Positions 15,424 to 24,420 of a stretch of 64,000 nucleotides of DNA are shown piece after piece. Origin of the DNA: JALORV01 sp963712485 (lineage in GTDB: Bacteria; Pseudomonadota; Gammaproteobacteria; Burkholderiales; Burkholderiaceae_F); contig CAVQID010000008.1 in the NCBI GenBank assembly GCA_963712485.1, positions 1 through 64,000 on the forward strand. Direction: 5' to 3'. The number at the start of each line of letters is the position of its first letter. The first letter of the stretch is position 1. The position numbers and the translations under genes are program-made. Below the pieces are notes generated by a model that worked only from the letters and a program-made list of their open reading frames with translations, searched no databases and had not been told where the DNA came from.

Positions 15424-16217
15424 TCGAGTAAAGCATATTCCATCCTGCCGCCTACGACGCGCAGGCTCGCGACGGATCGCAGGAGCCGCACCTCGGCTTC
15501 AAGCGGCGCCCGGCTCTCGTACGCTCTCGCGAGGCAGCGGCGCTCGGACTCGGAGAACCTCTCCCCATCGGAGTTCAGGGCAAACGTCTTGGATCCGACA
15601 TCGAGGTGTTGCCAGACGTTGTTTGGGCCCAGGGCCTCGACGCTGATGGCCTCCGCTGAAGCCGGGCCGACGCTCCGGATCTGCATGCGCAGACGCACTG
15701 TGTGTTCGTCCAACAAGTGCTTCTCCAGCTGCGGCAGGCACAGGGTTTCCCGTACACCGGGCAGCGAGAACTCCAGTTCGCGCTTCGCTGCGGAGGCCAC
15801 GAGATCCAGCAGTGCGCGTTCTTCTCGTTCAAGTGCTCGCAGCAGGCCAAGCCCATGGGCCCTGAGTTCGGCGGTCAAAATGTCGACCCCGCGTTGAGTG
15901 CTGGCGATTGACGCCCGCAGTGATCGCAGTTCGGCAAGCGCGGTCTCCTGCAGGCGTTTCGTGCTCATGCGACGCGCCACACCGTCCCAACTCAAACTGC
16001 CTTGCCGTGTTGGTGCCAGCCTGACCTCGATGGCAAGACCACCCTCGTGTACGACAACGCAGGCATCCGTCTCGAACAGCGTCATGGCGCCCAGCCCCGG
16101 AACCGCCGCGAGCACAGTCGTCAGCACGCGCTGCTGCGCTTTGAGGAGCCGTCCCGCTGACCACCCGCCGTCCTCGTCGTCGGGCACCGGCTGCACATAG
16201 AACGGCACGCGATTCAC
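15408..16217 (-). CDS. Unknown protein C of the recombinase operon
   Basis: 269-residue soluble protein overlapping the large recombinase by 4 bp (ATGA), a clear sign of co-translation. It begins MNRVPFYVQPVPDDEDG. A likely coiled-coil/helical segment spans about 85-140 (RLQETALAELRSLRASIAS, LRALEREERALLDLV). I recognise no domain or catalytic motif. Its fixed place behind the recombinase suggests an accessory role in the same mobile element. Confidence 0.65.
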   Translation of the reverse strand: MNRVPFYVQPVPDDEDGGWSAGRLLKAQQRVLTTVLAAVPGLGAMTLFETDACVVVHEGGLAIEVRLAPTRQGSLSWDGVARRMSTKRLQETALAELRSLRASIASTQRGVDILTAELRAHGLGLLRALEREERALLDLVASAAKRELEFSLPGVRETLCLPQLEKHLLDEHTVRLRMQIRSVGPASAEAISVEALGPNNVWQHLDVGSKTFALNSDGERFSESERRCLARAYESRAPLEAEVRLLRSVASLRVVGGRMEYALLECPVV

Positions 16218-18889
16218 TGGACGGTCTCCGCGTTCGCTGCCGTCCGGACCAGCACGGCCGCGGCCAGCAGCAGGAAGTGGAAGCCGCCCATGGCCAGACT
16301 GGCGGACTTCGCCTCGGCACCGTCCGTGGACCCGCGGACGAGCAAGTAGGCGCGCGGGCGGCCGCGTCGCTCACTCCGGCGCTCGATGCGCGGCACGGAT
16401 CCGAAGACCCCGCGAAACCGCTCCGTCACCGCAGCCTCCAGTTCGGCGGCAGCGTCTCCGGAGTCGGTCGCGCGCGGCGCCAGTCGGACGACCAGCTGGC
16501 CGGCATCCAGGCGCGCGCGCCGCAGCAGCGCGAGCAGGGGCACCGCCCGTGTCGGCTTCTCCAGGCTGACGTAACGTCCTTTGAGGCACTCGCTCCAGGA
16601 GCGCACTGCCCGCATCAGCTCGTCATCCGCCTCGACGGCGTCGAGGTAATCAACCAGCACCGCGTACTTCGCCTGCAGCGCCGCTGGCGCATCCGGGCGG
16701 AACGAGCACTCCCGCCAGATGGCCCCGAATACGAGATCCGTGGGACCGTCAAGTTCGCGCGCCGCGAGGTGCCGGCCCGCGATTTCGGCCGCCGTGACCA
16801 GCACGCGGCGCACGATTTCCGGCGTCTCGCCGGTTCGACGCACGATCGCCGGGATCGAGTGGCCCGCCGTCGCATCGCGGAGCGCATTGGCGACGCTGCG
16901 ATAGGTGAGCCGCGCGGCGATTTCCGGCGCCTGCGCGCAGTCACAGCTGGCCGCGAGCGGGATGCCCGAGGAGATGTCGGGAAAGCTGGCAGCGCGCCGC
17001 GGGCTGCGCAGTTCGCCCCAGACAAACTCGGCAGGCGCGACGCGAGCGCGCAGCCACCGCTTGCGCAACGTGCCTTTGGGCACGCCCAGCCACTGACTCG
17101 CGACCGCCTCGGGCAGCGGGATCTGCCCTTCGAGGCGATCAAGTTCTCGCCGCAGGTCCACCTCCGGCAGGTGGTAGTAATGGCGATAGGTCGCCGATGC
17201 GGATTCGTGCCCGAGGCGGGCAGCGATCTGCTCGACTTCGCGCTCTTCGTCCGGGCCTTCGGCGACGCTGGAGATGTCGTGCGTTGCGCGAGTGTGGCGC
17301 AGCGAATGCAGCGTCACTTCCGCGTCGCCGGTCACCGCCCGCAGTTCGGCGAGCAATACGGCGCGCGTCGCCATTTCCCGGTCGATGTGACGCGGCGCAT
17401 GCGGGTCACCGAACAACAGGTCGCGGGGCCCGGCGCCCTCCTCGATGCGGCATCTGTGCCAGCTGGCAAGCACGGCAGCCGCCGTGGGGTCGGTCATCGG
17501 CACCTCGCGCCGCGCCGCTGGCGTCTTGAGCCGTCCATGACTTGGCAACGGGTCGATCACGAGGCGCGCCCTGCCAGGCTCGTCGAACCGCAGCGCGCCG
17601 AGGGCTGCGCTGAGCATCTCCGAGCACCGTCCCTCAGTGGCGACCAGAAGTTCGAACAGGACCCGCGCCTGCCTCACGACCCGATCCTGCGAGTCGGCGG
17701 GGAGCCGGCGCCGCACCGCATCGATCTCGTGCGGCCAGAGAAAATTGGCGCGCGGCGCCGGCTCTTCGAACAGGCCGCGACCTATCGCTCCAATCATCTC
17801 CGGGGCGTCGCAATAGTCCGATATGTACAGGTGGAAAGCCGACAAGGCCGCGCTCGCCTTGTGCCGACTGCCGGGGTCGACCGCTTCGATGACCTGCATA
17901 TATCCGGCGCGCCATGCCTCGGGGTCACCGGGCCCGGCCAGGAGTTGTGGCAGAACCGCCAGCAACGGCTCGGCCAGCAGCGCCCAGTACTCCGCCACGG
18001 TCCCGAGTGACGGCGTCGACGTGCGCACCGTCCCGGTGCCCAGCAGGTACAACGCGAAGCCGACGATCAGCGCGCAATGGACCGACCCGTGGATCTCGCC
18101 CTGGAGCAACGACGACAGAAGCTGGATCGAGCGACGCCGGTTGACATACTCGGGCGTCCCGGACGTCCGCACGATCCGCGACAGCACCAGCTCCTTGAGC
18201 TCGGCCGCCTCGGAGTGCGCTGGCGATGTCGCTACAGTCCTGCGCAGCATCGCGGCAAGTTCCCTCGGCACGGTCTCCGCCGCATCGATCCCCTCGACCG
18301 GCGACAGAGGACGCAACTGCGTACCGCGAGCGAGGCAGGTACGAGGCAGCGACGCGAGCTGGACGGAACCGAGCACATGGGCAAACAGGTATCCAGGAAG
18401 AAAGGCGATGGACCACGCTCCGGCATCCTCGAGCAGCATCTCGAGGACGTCGCGTTGGCCGTCGCGAGCGTCGTAGATCCGCGCGGTGACCAGCGCCGTC
18501 CGCAGCGAGGCTTTCGCGACCTCGAACGGGACGCCCGGCGCGGACAGCGCGACGGCCGTTGTCATCGGCGACAGCAACCGCCGTTCGACCGGTGCGCCGG
18601 GCTGCTGCCAGTCGATGCACGGCCGACCATCCCACAGTCGCACGTCGTCCAGTGCCGCATAGGCAAGCTCAAGCTTGGTCGCGTCGATAATGATCTCGCA
18701 GGCGACAAGCGACGCGAGCCGCATCGACGGCGCGTCGGGCGTTCCGAGCTGGCAGCAGAACACCCGGCGCCGGAAATCTTCGAACCTTGCCGCGGCCGCC
18801 ATGGTTGAAGGCACCGGGAAGACGTGGCCGCGCGCGACTCGATCCCGGGCTTCGTTGTAGTGCGGTCGTTTGCCGACAACCCAGTCCAT
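16214..18889 (-). CDS. Large tyrosine site-specific recombinase (891 aa)
   Basis: The full tyrosine-recombinase catalytic set is visible in the middle of the protein: Arg421 in ATEGRCSEML, Lys455 in HGRLKTPAAR, His528 and Arg531 in LHSLRHTRATHD, His561 in RLGHESASA, and the nucleophile Tyr571 or Tyr572 in YRHYYHLP. The domain is embedded between about 400 N-terminal and about 310 C-terminal residues, more than double the usual 300-400 aa. The C-terminal part contains a helix-turn-helix-like stretch (PEAVASQWLGVPKGTLRKRW, 593-612). The start follows AGGAGG by 7 nt, and the stop of the upstream gene overlaps that ribosome binding site. It should catalyse integration or excision of its element. 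Confidence 0.85.
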   Translation of the reverse strand: MDWVVGKRPHYNEARDRVARGHVFPVPSTMAAAARFEDFRRRVFCCQLGTPDAPSMRLASLVACEIIIDATKLELAYAALDDVRLWDGRPCIDWQQPGAPVERRLLSPMTTAVALSAPGVPFEVAKASLRTALVTARIYDARDGQRDVLEMLLEDAGAWSIAFLPGYLFAHVLGSVQLASLPRTCLARGTQLRPLSPVEGIDAAETVPRELAAMLRRTVATSPAHSEAAELKELVLSRIVRTSGTPEYVNRRRSIQLLSSLLQGEIHGSVHCALIVGFALYLLGTGTVRTSTPSLGTVAEYWALLAEPLLAVLPQLLAGPGDPEAWRAGYMQVIEAVDPGSRHKASAALSAFHLYISDYCDAPEMIGAIGRGLFEEPAPRANFLWPHEIDAVRRRLPADSQDRVVRQARVLFELLVATEGRCSEMLSAALGALRFDEPGRARLVIDPLPSHGRLKTPAARREVPMTDPTAAAVLASWHRCRIEEGAGPRDLLFGDPHAPRHIDREMATRAVLLAELRAVTGDAEVTLHSLRHTRATHDISSVAEGPDEEREVEQIAARLGHESASATYRHYYHLPEVDLRRELDRLEGQIPLPEAVASQWLGVPKGTLRKRWLRARVAPAEFVWGELRSPRRAASFPDISSGIPLAASCDCAQAPEIAARLTYRSVANALRDATAGHSIPAIVRRTGETPEIVRRVLVTAAEIAGRHLAARELDGPTDLVFGAIWRECSFRPDAPAALQAKYAVLVDYLDAVEADDELMRAVRSWSECLKGRYVSLEKPTRAVPLLALLRRARLDAGQLVVRLAPRATDSGDAAAELEAAVTERFRGVFGSVPRIERRSERRGRPRAYLLVRGSTDGAEAKSASLAMGGFHFLLLAAAVLVRTAANAETVQ

Positions 18890-18900
18890 GTCATTGCCTC

Positions 18901-20424
18901 CTAGCGCCTTGACAGGCCGGGCAGTGGCGAGAGACCGAGTCGCGCCAGTTCAGCCATCTGGAACGCGTTGATCTGCCGGTGCGCCGCCCACAGCGACATT
19001 CGGGACGTCGACGACATGTGCTCGGTTCCGGCCGTGGCGTGCCGCGCGGCAATATCAAGCAGAGCGTCCGACATGCCCAGCTCGAAGTACCGGCTGAGGA
19101 AGTAGTGGCGCCCGGCATCGCCGGGCCAGTGCCTGGCGCCGGGAGCGGACAGAATCGACGCAGTGCCCATCGGTTGCGGCTCGCGCGAGGTCGGGTCGAT
19201 GCTTGCGAGCAGCGGGACGTTCCGACCGTCAGCAACGCCGGACAGTTGCGTTACCAGGGAACGTGGTACCGACGTCCGTTGCCGTTTCAGGCGACCCAGC
19301 AGCGCCGCGCAGTGATTTGCATGAAATCGGATCTGCGCCTGGGCAGCCTCCGAGAGCAGCAAGGCACGCGGAAGTCCGGTCGGCCCAGTCGCCTTGTCGT
19401 CATAAGGCGTGAACCAGGCCGCCGGGGCCAACAGGGCCGCCGAGAAGTCGAGTTGGCTCGTCTGGCGCGACAGCCCGACGAACCAGAGAAAGGTCGCGCA
19501 GAAGTCGACGTAGGCGTTGTGGAAAGCAAGCAGAGTCTCGGTGGTCGCGTGCCGGCCGGGATGCAGGTCCCGAAGACGACCCTCTAGCGCCGCGAAGTGC
19601 TGCGTGACTGCTGGGCGGGTCAACGTTGTCAGCGAGCCCGCGGGCGGCCGATCGCCAAGGACGCAGGGTTCGCCCCAGCCAAGGTGTGCGAACAGCCGGA
19701 ATGCCGCCTCATCGAGCGTCTGGGCCGTGACGGTCAGATACGAGAAGTTGCTCTTTGAAGTGACGCGGAAGTCGAGCGTCAGGAGCGCCGCGACGACCGG
19801 GTGGATGCCCAGCCCGATGCAGATCAGGGGTAGCGCCCGCCGCAGCCGTTTCCAGGTCGGCCGCAGCCGGTACCCTGGCCCGCGCTTGAGTGCCAGGCGG
19901 CCATTGAGGCAGATCCGACCCAGCAGGTCGCCGATCGTCTGGGCGTTCGGTTGGGCGGCGAGACGACGCCGCAGTTCGTCCGCGAGGAAGTGCGGAAGCG
20001 GCAGACGAACGCGGCGATCGGCCTTCTCGAATGAGGAAACCGACTCTCTGTCCGGTTCCTCCGCCGGGTCGATCGCCTGATCAAGGTCGACGATCAGGCA
20101 ACCAGTGGGCACACATACAGACAAGGCCGGCAGCGATTGAGCGTTCCCATGCAGCCAGACATTGGAAAGGTCGTTCGGATGGAACCCGGTCAGGACGGAC
20201 AAGGCTATTGCGCTCGCGGTCCCGTCCTTTTCGGTCACTCTCTCTCGGATGAACTGCCCCAGCTCGGCTGCGTCCTGTGGCCACAGGGAACGGAGATCAA
20301 ACACGCCCTGCCTTTGGCGGGGCGAAAACTCGAACAGTTGCTGACGCAGCAACTTGCGAGTCGGATCCTTTGGCCTTGCGCGGCTTTCTGGCGGTACTTC
20401 AGCAGTTGATCGGTCCTGATCCAT
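18901..20424 (-). CDS. Recombinase-like partner protein (507 aa), degenerate tyrosine recombinase
   Basis: First gene of the operon, with GGAGG four bases before its ATG. Parts resemble the tyrosine-recombinase core: SVLTGFHPNDLSNVWL sits like catalytic box I but with His where Arg is expected; VRLPLPHFLADELRRRL resembles the following strand; YRLRPTWKRLRRALP and the later FSYLTV could be the distal box and Tyr. The canonical HxxR and LGH motifs are not seen, so it is probably inactive alone. A paired arrangement of one active and one degenerate recombinase suggests a heteromeric recombination complex. The family assignment is tentative. Confidence 0.6.
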   Translation of the reverse strand: MDQDRSTAEVPPESRARPKDPTRKLLRQQLFEFSPRQRQGVFDLRSLWPQDAAELGQFIRERVTEKDGTASAIALSVLTGFHPNDLSNVWLHGNAQSLPALSVCVPTGCLIVDLDQAIDPAEEPDRESVSSFEKADRRVRLPLPHFLADELRRRLAAQPNAQTIGDLLGRICLNGRLALKRGPGYRLRPTWKRLRRALPLICIGLGIHPVVAALLTLDFRVTSKSNFSYLTVTAQTLDEAAFRLFAHLGWGEPCVLGDRPPAGSLTTLTRPAVTQHFAALEGRLRDLHPGRHATTETLLAFHNAYVDFCATFLWFVGLSRQTSQLDFSAALLAPAAWFTPYDDKATGPTGLPRALLLSEAAQAQIRFHANHCAALLGRLKRQRTSVPRSLVTQLSGVADGRNVPLLASIDPTSREPQPMGTASILSAPGARHWPGDAGRHYFLSRYFELGMSDALLDIAARHATAGTEHMSSTSRMSLWAAHRQINAFQMAELARLGLSPLPGLSRR

Positions 20425-20627
20425 GGGGCCTCCAATGCGCCCGCCCGAGGGCGCCGGTGTCCCATGTTCAGTGAACCACTAGATCAGAACCAGCAAGATG
20501 CCTGGCCAAAAGCTTCGCGAGTTACGCAGATTGCGGCCGGGTCACCTTGGGTCGAGGACGCTATGGTCGTTTCACCCGGGACACCCTGGAGAAATCATTG
20601 GCCAGAAACTCACGGCTGTCGCCCTTG

Positions 20628-20641
20628 AAACGGGCCCGTTT
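20628..20641. repeat. Perfect 14-bp palindrome AAACGGGCCCGTTT
   Basis: Self-complementary with no centre gap, about 200 bp upstream of the recombinase operon. Candidate core or operator site. Confidence 0.5.
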
Positions 20642-20719
20642 TGGGGCCTTAGGCCGGGCGACCCGCGTTTGGGAGTGTCGGAGGCGCGCTGAACCGGGCG
20701 GCGCGAGGTGCTTGAAGGG

Positions 20720-20732
20720 TGACCGAAGGTCA
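20720..20732. promoter_or_regulatory. TGACC-N3-GGTCA palindrome, right-end copy
   Basis: TGACCGAAGGTCA, extended to GTGACC/GGTCAC. Same core as at 10680-10692 near the tRNA, 10 kb away. Confidence 0.5.
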
Positions 20733-20895
20733 CGCGGGACTGCCGCCCCGGAGGCGGTCAATCAGAAGTCTTCTGGGGAAGCGCCGGGACTTCCGGGACG
20801 GGACGTCAAAGTGATCGCGCCTGCGGCCGATAGGCCCAAGCCTGTAAGGAACCAGAACGCTTCAAATGCGCAACAAGAAAGTCGACGTGCCAGAG

Positions 20896-21324
20896 CTAGC
20901 CACTGGCACTGACTGCGCGAGCTGCGAGTAGCTGCGCGGCAGCCGGACGCAGGGGCATACAAGAATTCGGGGGACGCAGAGGGTCCAGGCCGCGTGTCGC
21001 GGCAGCGTGACGTACCTGCGCCAAAACGTACATCCCGTCAGCCTTGCTGGAAACACCAGCGTCACGCTGGAGAACGCCGAGGACCTGGAGAATTTCACCA
21101 TCGCTCAGGCGGTCCGCGCGCGAGAAGAGCTTGCGCTCGATGAGCGGCGAAAGCTTTTTACACGCAAGCAGGCCGTATGCGACACCGGCGATCGCGCCAG
21201 CAAGCAGACCAGGGAGGCCGGCAAAGCGGCCCACCGCTCCACCGACCAACCCCGCACCCCCAACGCATATCGCATACGACATGTCTTGGCGATCCTGCGG
21301 ACTAATAAGAAAGAAGTCTTCCAT
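20896..21324 (-). CDS. Hypothetical membrane protein with glycine-rich hairpin
   Basis: 142 residues, ATG preceded by GGAG. After a short cytoplasmic start (MEDFFLISPQDRQ) comes a glycine-rich hydrophobic stretch of two helices (about 15-55: AICVGGAGLVGGAVGRFAGL, LAGAIAGVAYGLL), then a soluble tail with helices (SDGEILQVLGVLQRDAG). It lies downstream of the kinase and OmpA-like lipoprotein genes on the same strand, after a 118-bp gap, and may belong to that T6SS-linked group. No family recognised. Confidence 0.6.
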   Translation of the reverse strand: MEDFFLISPQDRQDMSYAICVGGAGLVGGAVGRFAGLPGLLAGAIAGVAYGLLACKKLSPLIERKLFSRADRLSDGEILQVLGVLQRDAGVSSKADGMYVLAQVRHAAATRGLDPLRPPNSCMPLRPAAAQLLAARAVSASG

Positions 21325-21442
21325 TTGCTTCTCCTGTGTGCAGGAGCTAACTCAAGTTTGCGTTGCTGACGCAGGATATGTCCGCCCGTCACTGACGCCC
21401 GGATCGTATCGGGGACAACCGTGGACCTGGCGGGTTCGCCTC

Positions 21443-22684
21443 TCAGGCAGTGCAGTCCGCCACCTTTATCTGAACGCGGCGGTCGATCGCATCGACGAGG
21501 TCGTCAGAGCCCGTGCCAATCATCCACTCGCGTGAACCGACGCCCGTTGCCGTGATTCGCTTGGCAAGTTTCTTCTCGTCCCTTTCGAGCTGTTGCTTGA
21601 CGTAGTTCGCCCTCGCCAGCGATAGCTTTTCGTTGGCGGGCTCGGTTCCCGACCGGCTTGCGTGGCCAATCACTTGAAGACAAGCTGGCGTCGCAGCCGA
21701 CTTCTGAGCCACGCCGCGCAGCAGTACCGGATACGCACCGCTCACCCTGCGATCTGGCGCGAACTGTGCCCTCCCCGGAGGGAACAAGAACATCATCGAA
21801 AAGCTACGGCGTTCCAGCCCGTACTCGGCGAGCTGAGCAGCGGCCTGTTGCGCCTCGCCGGTGCGCTTGAGATTCCAGCTCGAGAGGAACCAGCCGTTGA
21901 GCACACGCAGCTGGCCGCCCGCCGGAGTCCGCGCCGCACCTTTAAACAATTCGTTTGCCGCTTTGAAGTTGTTGGCCTCAAAGAGATCGATTGCTTCGTT
22001 GACAAGGGCCGCGGTAGCGATGCGCTGCACGTAGACCGGATCGATCGGATCGCCCGGCTTGGTCGCCTGGCAGGTACGCACGTAGCCGTTTATCGCGGGG
22101 TCCTCGCCGCTCCACACCGGACTGTCGCGATAGAACGTCGTCGGCGTCGAATCGACGCCGTCGAGCTGCGAACGAGCCACACCCTTCGACAAGATCTTTC
22201 CGCTGTTGAGGTCCGCAAGAGCAAGACAGATACGAAACTGCTCGCGCGTCGTGCGCACTTGGTTCTTGCTATCGATGGGTGTGAAGGTACCGACCAGGAC
22301 GATCGGCAGCTTGGCGACACTCGCCACGTTGAATGGCTGCACGTCGAACTGCGGAAACTTTTCCTTTGCCAGCTCGACGATCCGCTTTTCCATGAGTCGC
22401 GTCTGCTGCGACTCCATGCCGGACACCGCATCGATCAGCGGATCAATGACAACCACCCGCCGCTCCTTCGACTGCTGTGCCGCGCCTGATAGCAGGGTCG
22501 CCGCGGCGGACGCCACCGCTTCGTCGAACGGCAATACGCGGATGGGCGCGGGTGCGGGCGGAGGCGCTGGCGCCGCCGCCACCGGCGCCGGCGGAGGGGC
22601 AGGAGGTGGCGGCTCGGGCGTCTGGCAGCCGCCAGCCGCGATCCCCGCCACCACAAACGCACCGATGCGTCCGACTGTTTTCAT
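21443..22684 (-). CDS. OmpA-like lipoprotein linked to the T6SS kinase
   Basis: 413-residue lipoprotein. Signal peptide with lipobox AAGGC (Cys20), then a Pro/Ala-rich stretch of about 30 residues. The middle domain (VVVIDPLIDAVSGMESQQTR, FPQFDVQPFNV) resembles TolB/CsgG-like lipoprotein folds. The C-terminal domain looks OmpA-like (LQVIGHASRSG, LSLARANYVKQQL, ITATGVGSREW, DRRVQIKV), implying peptidoglycan binding. The start overlaps the kinase stop as ATGA and has GGAG upstream, so the two are co-translated. It may anchor or signal to the T6SS membrane complex; this is inferred from context. Confidence 0.8.
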   Translation of the reverse strand: MKTVGRIGAFVVAGIAAGGCQTPEPPPPAPPPAPVAAAPAPPPAPAPIRVLPFDEAVASAAATLLSGAAQQSKERRVVVIDPLIDAVSGMESQQTRLMEKRIVELAKEKFPQFDVQPFNVASVAKLPIVLVGTFTPIDSKNQVRTTREQFRICLALADLNSGKILSKGVARSQLDGVDSTPTTFYRDSPVWSGEDPAINGYVRTCQATKPGDPIDPVYVQRIATAALVNEAIDLFEANNFKAANELFKGAARTPAGGQLRVLNGWFLSSWNLKRTGEAQQAAAQLAEYGLERRSFSMMFLFPPGRAQFAPDRRVSGAYPVLLRGVAQKSAATPACLQVIGHASRSGTEPANEKLSLARANYVKQQLERDEKKLAKRITATGVGSREWMIGTGSDDLVDAIDRRVQIKVADCTA

Positions 22685-24201
22685 GAGCACTCCCTTTGCA
22701 TAAACGACTTCTCGTCCGGGCTCGGCAGTTCGCCAAGCTGCATGCGCTGGAGAATCCGCAGGCATCGTTCGCGCGCACCCGACGCCGGCGCGGCACGTGC
22801 CACCGCCTCACTGCCGCGGCGCGACGTCTCGGCTGCCTTGGGCTCGACCGCCCTGGTATTCGATGGCACCGGCCGGCGCTGCGCGCCCGCCGGCTCAACC
22901 GGGACGGGTTCTGGCGCGCGCAGCGCCGATGATGGAGGTGCTGACGCCGTCGCGTCCGGCGCAGGGTCTCGCGAGGAATTCGGTTGCTGCGCGCGGTCGC
23001 TGTCCGGTTGTGGCTCGGCGACTGCAGGGGCAAGCGCAGGCCGGGACGCCGCCGGCCGCTCGTCGCTCTCGGCCTGTGACGGCCCAGACACATCGCCGAC
23101 GGGCTCGCCTCCCGTCATCCAGAGGGCGATGGCAACGACCGCCACCACCGCAGTCGCACCGGCGGCAATTGTGTTGCGATGACTGCCCCACCACGGTCGG
23201 CTTGCGCCAGCCGAGGGCGCCGGCCGCGAGATCGTGCCGGGCTTGGCGAGGGTCGCTGCTTCTCCCAGCAACCGCTCGCGCAGCTGCGCCATCGACTGCG
23301 GGCGGCTTTCGGGGCGGACGCCGAGGCCGGCGTCTATGGCGCGAAGAAAGCGTACCGAGTAGCGCGCGGCACCGGCGGTGACCGCCGGCACCATCTTGTC
23401 GCTGATCGAGCGAGCGACCGCGGAGGGAGGTGCAGCACCGGTGATCGCAAAGTAGAGCACCGCACACAGCGCATAGACATCGGTCCACGGGCCCTGCTTC
23501 ATCTGAGCCATGTCGGCATACTGCTCGATCGGCGCATAGCTCGGTTTCAGAATCGCCGTCAGCGCCTTGTCCGAGTCGGCCAGCACCTGGCGCGCCGCGC
23601 CGAAATCGAGCAGCACCGGTCGACCGTCGCCGAGGAGCAGCACGTTGTCCGGGGCGACATCGCGGTGGAACACGCTTTCCGCGTGCAGATGCTCGAGGGC
23701 GTCCAGCAGCGGCGCAACGATCTGCGTGAGTTCGTCCTCGCTTGGCGGACGCGCGAGCTCCTTCAGCCACTGTTTAAGCGTGCGACCCTCGTAGATCGGC
23801 ATCACCATATAGGCCGTTCCGTTTTCCTCCCAGAACTGAAGCACCTTGACCAGCGCCGGATGATCGAATCGCGCGAGTAATTGGGCCTCGTTGAGAAAGC
23901 TTCGCCTTCCGAGATCGAAGACCTCGCTGTCGCGACCCGTTCGTGGCTGGACGGTGCGGCCTTCGCCACGGCGCGCCAGTGCCGCCGGCATGTATTCCTT
24001 GAGTGCGACGCGACGGCGCAGGTTCAGGTCGAGGGCGGCGTAGACAATGCTGAAGCCGCCTTCGCCGATGACGCTCTCGATTTCGAAGTCGCGCAGGCGC
24101 GTGCCACGTTGCAACCCGCTGGGCGGGTCGGCGCGCAGCACGATCCTCGTCGCATCGGGATCGTCCCTGGATTCATTGGCCTGGTACTGCTCGACTGCCA
24201 T
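22681..24201 (-). CDS. Membrane-anchored Ser/Thr protein kinase (T6SS PpkA-like)
   Basis: 506 residues. Kinase domain about 38-310: glycine loop GEGGFS (46-51), Lys68 in VALKEYMP, HRDVAPDN with Asp181, DFG at 199-201, and the APE-like PSYAPIEQY. One membrane helix spans about 344-363, followed by a Pro/Ala-rich periplasmic stretch and a short C-terminal helical motif (ERCLRILQRMQLGELPSPDE). In T6SS clusters such kinases phosphorylate FHA proteins to trigger assembly, and tagH plus a PP2C phosphatase are encoded 8-10 kb away. Divergent from tssJ with a shared 219-bp control region. Confidence 0.9.
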   Translation of the reverse strand: MAVEQYQANESRDDPDATRIVLRADPPSGLQRGTRLRDFEIESVIGEGGFSIVYAALDLNLRRRVALKEYMPAALARRGEGRTVQPRTGRDSEVFDLGRRSFLNEAQLLARFDHPALVKVLQFWEENGTAYMVMPIYEGRTLKQWLKELARPPSEDELTQIVAPLLDALEHLHAESVFHRDVAPDNVLLLGDGRPVLLDFGAARQVLADSDKALTAILKPSYAPIEQYADMAQMKQGPWTDVYALCAVLYFAITGAAPPSAVARSISDKMVPAVTAGAARYSVRFLRAIDAGLGVRPESRPQSMAQLRERLLGEAATLAKPGTISRPAPSAGASRPWWGSHRNTIAAGATAVVAVVAIALWMTGGEPVGDVSGPSQAESDERPAASRPALAPAVAEPQPDSDRAQQPNSSRDPAPDATASAPPSSALRAPEPVPVEPAGAQRRPVPSNTRAVEPKAAETSRRGSEAVARAAPASGARERCLRILQRMQLGELPSPDEKSFMQRECS

Positions 24202-24420
24202 GGCGTCGCCCTTCGGCCGATGCCGTGCGACTCAAGCGCACGGGCTGTTCGCATCGTATCCAATTCGCGCGCCGGGCGCGATGGCTCGCGGGCGTCTATC
24301 GCCGTCGAGGCAAACGGCACCGCGCTGCATCGATCGTCGACTGCGGAAGTATCGACAGCCTCGGCGCCGGGCTGCTACTGTCTGCAGTACCCGTCTTCAC
24401 CGGAATGCTTCCCGCCGCAC

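Larger units (their letters stand above)
10463..20895. mobile_element. Accessory island next to tRNA-fMet (boundaries inferred)
   Basis: Between the tRNA 3' end and the T6SS-linked genes lie an excisionase-like protein, a toxin-antitoxin pair, IS3 debris, recombinase debris and a live-looking recombinase operon, with loosely packed, partly less GC-rich intergenic DNA. The same TGACC-N3-GGTCA palindrome occurs near both ends. I could not find a second copy of the tRNA 3' end, so no att duplication is shown and the right boundary is only where T6SS-linked genes resume. It may be two or more elements accreted at one hotspot rather than one. Confidence 0.55.
20425..20895. other. Upstream region of the recombinase operon; possible right end of the island
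   Basis: About 470 bp without a supported gene. It holds two clear palindromes (listed separately) and should carry the operon promoter and perhaps the recombination site. Confidence 0.45.

Noticed and set aside
20547..20912. 121-codon plus-strand frame in front of the recombinase operon
   Set aside because: Arg/Ala-rich with no family resemblance, spans two palindromes and lacks a ribosome binding site.
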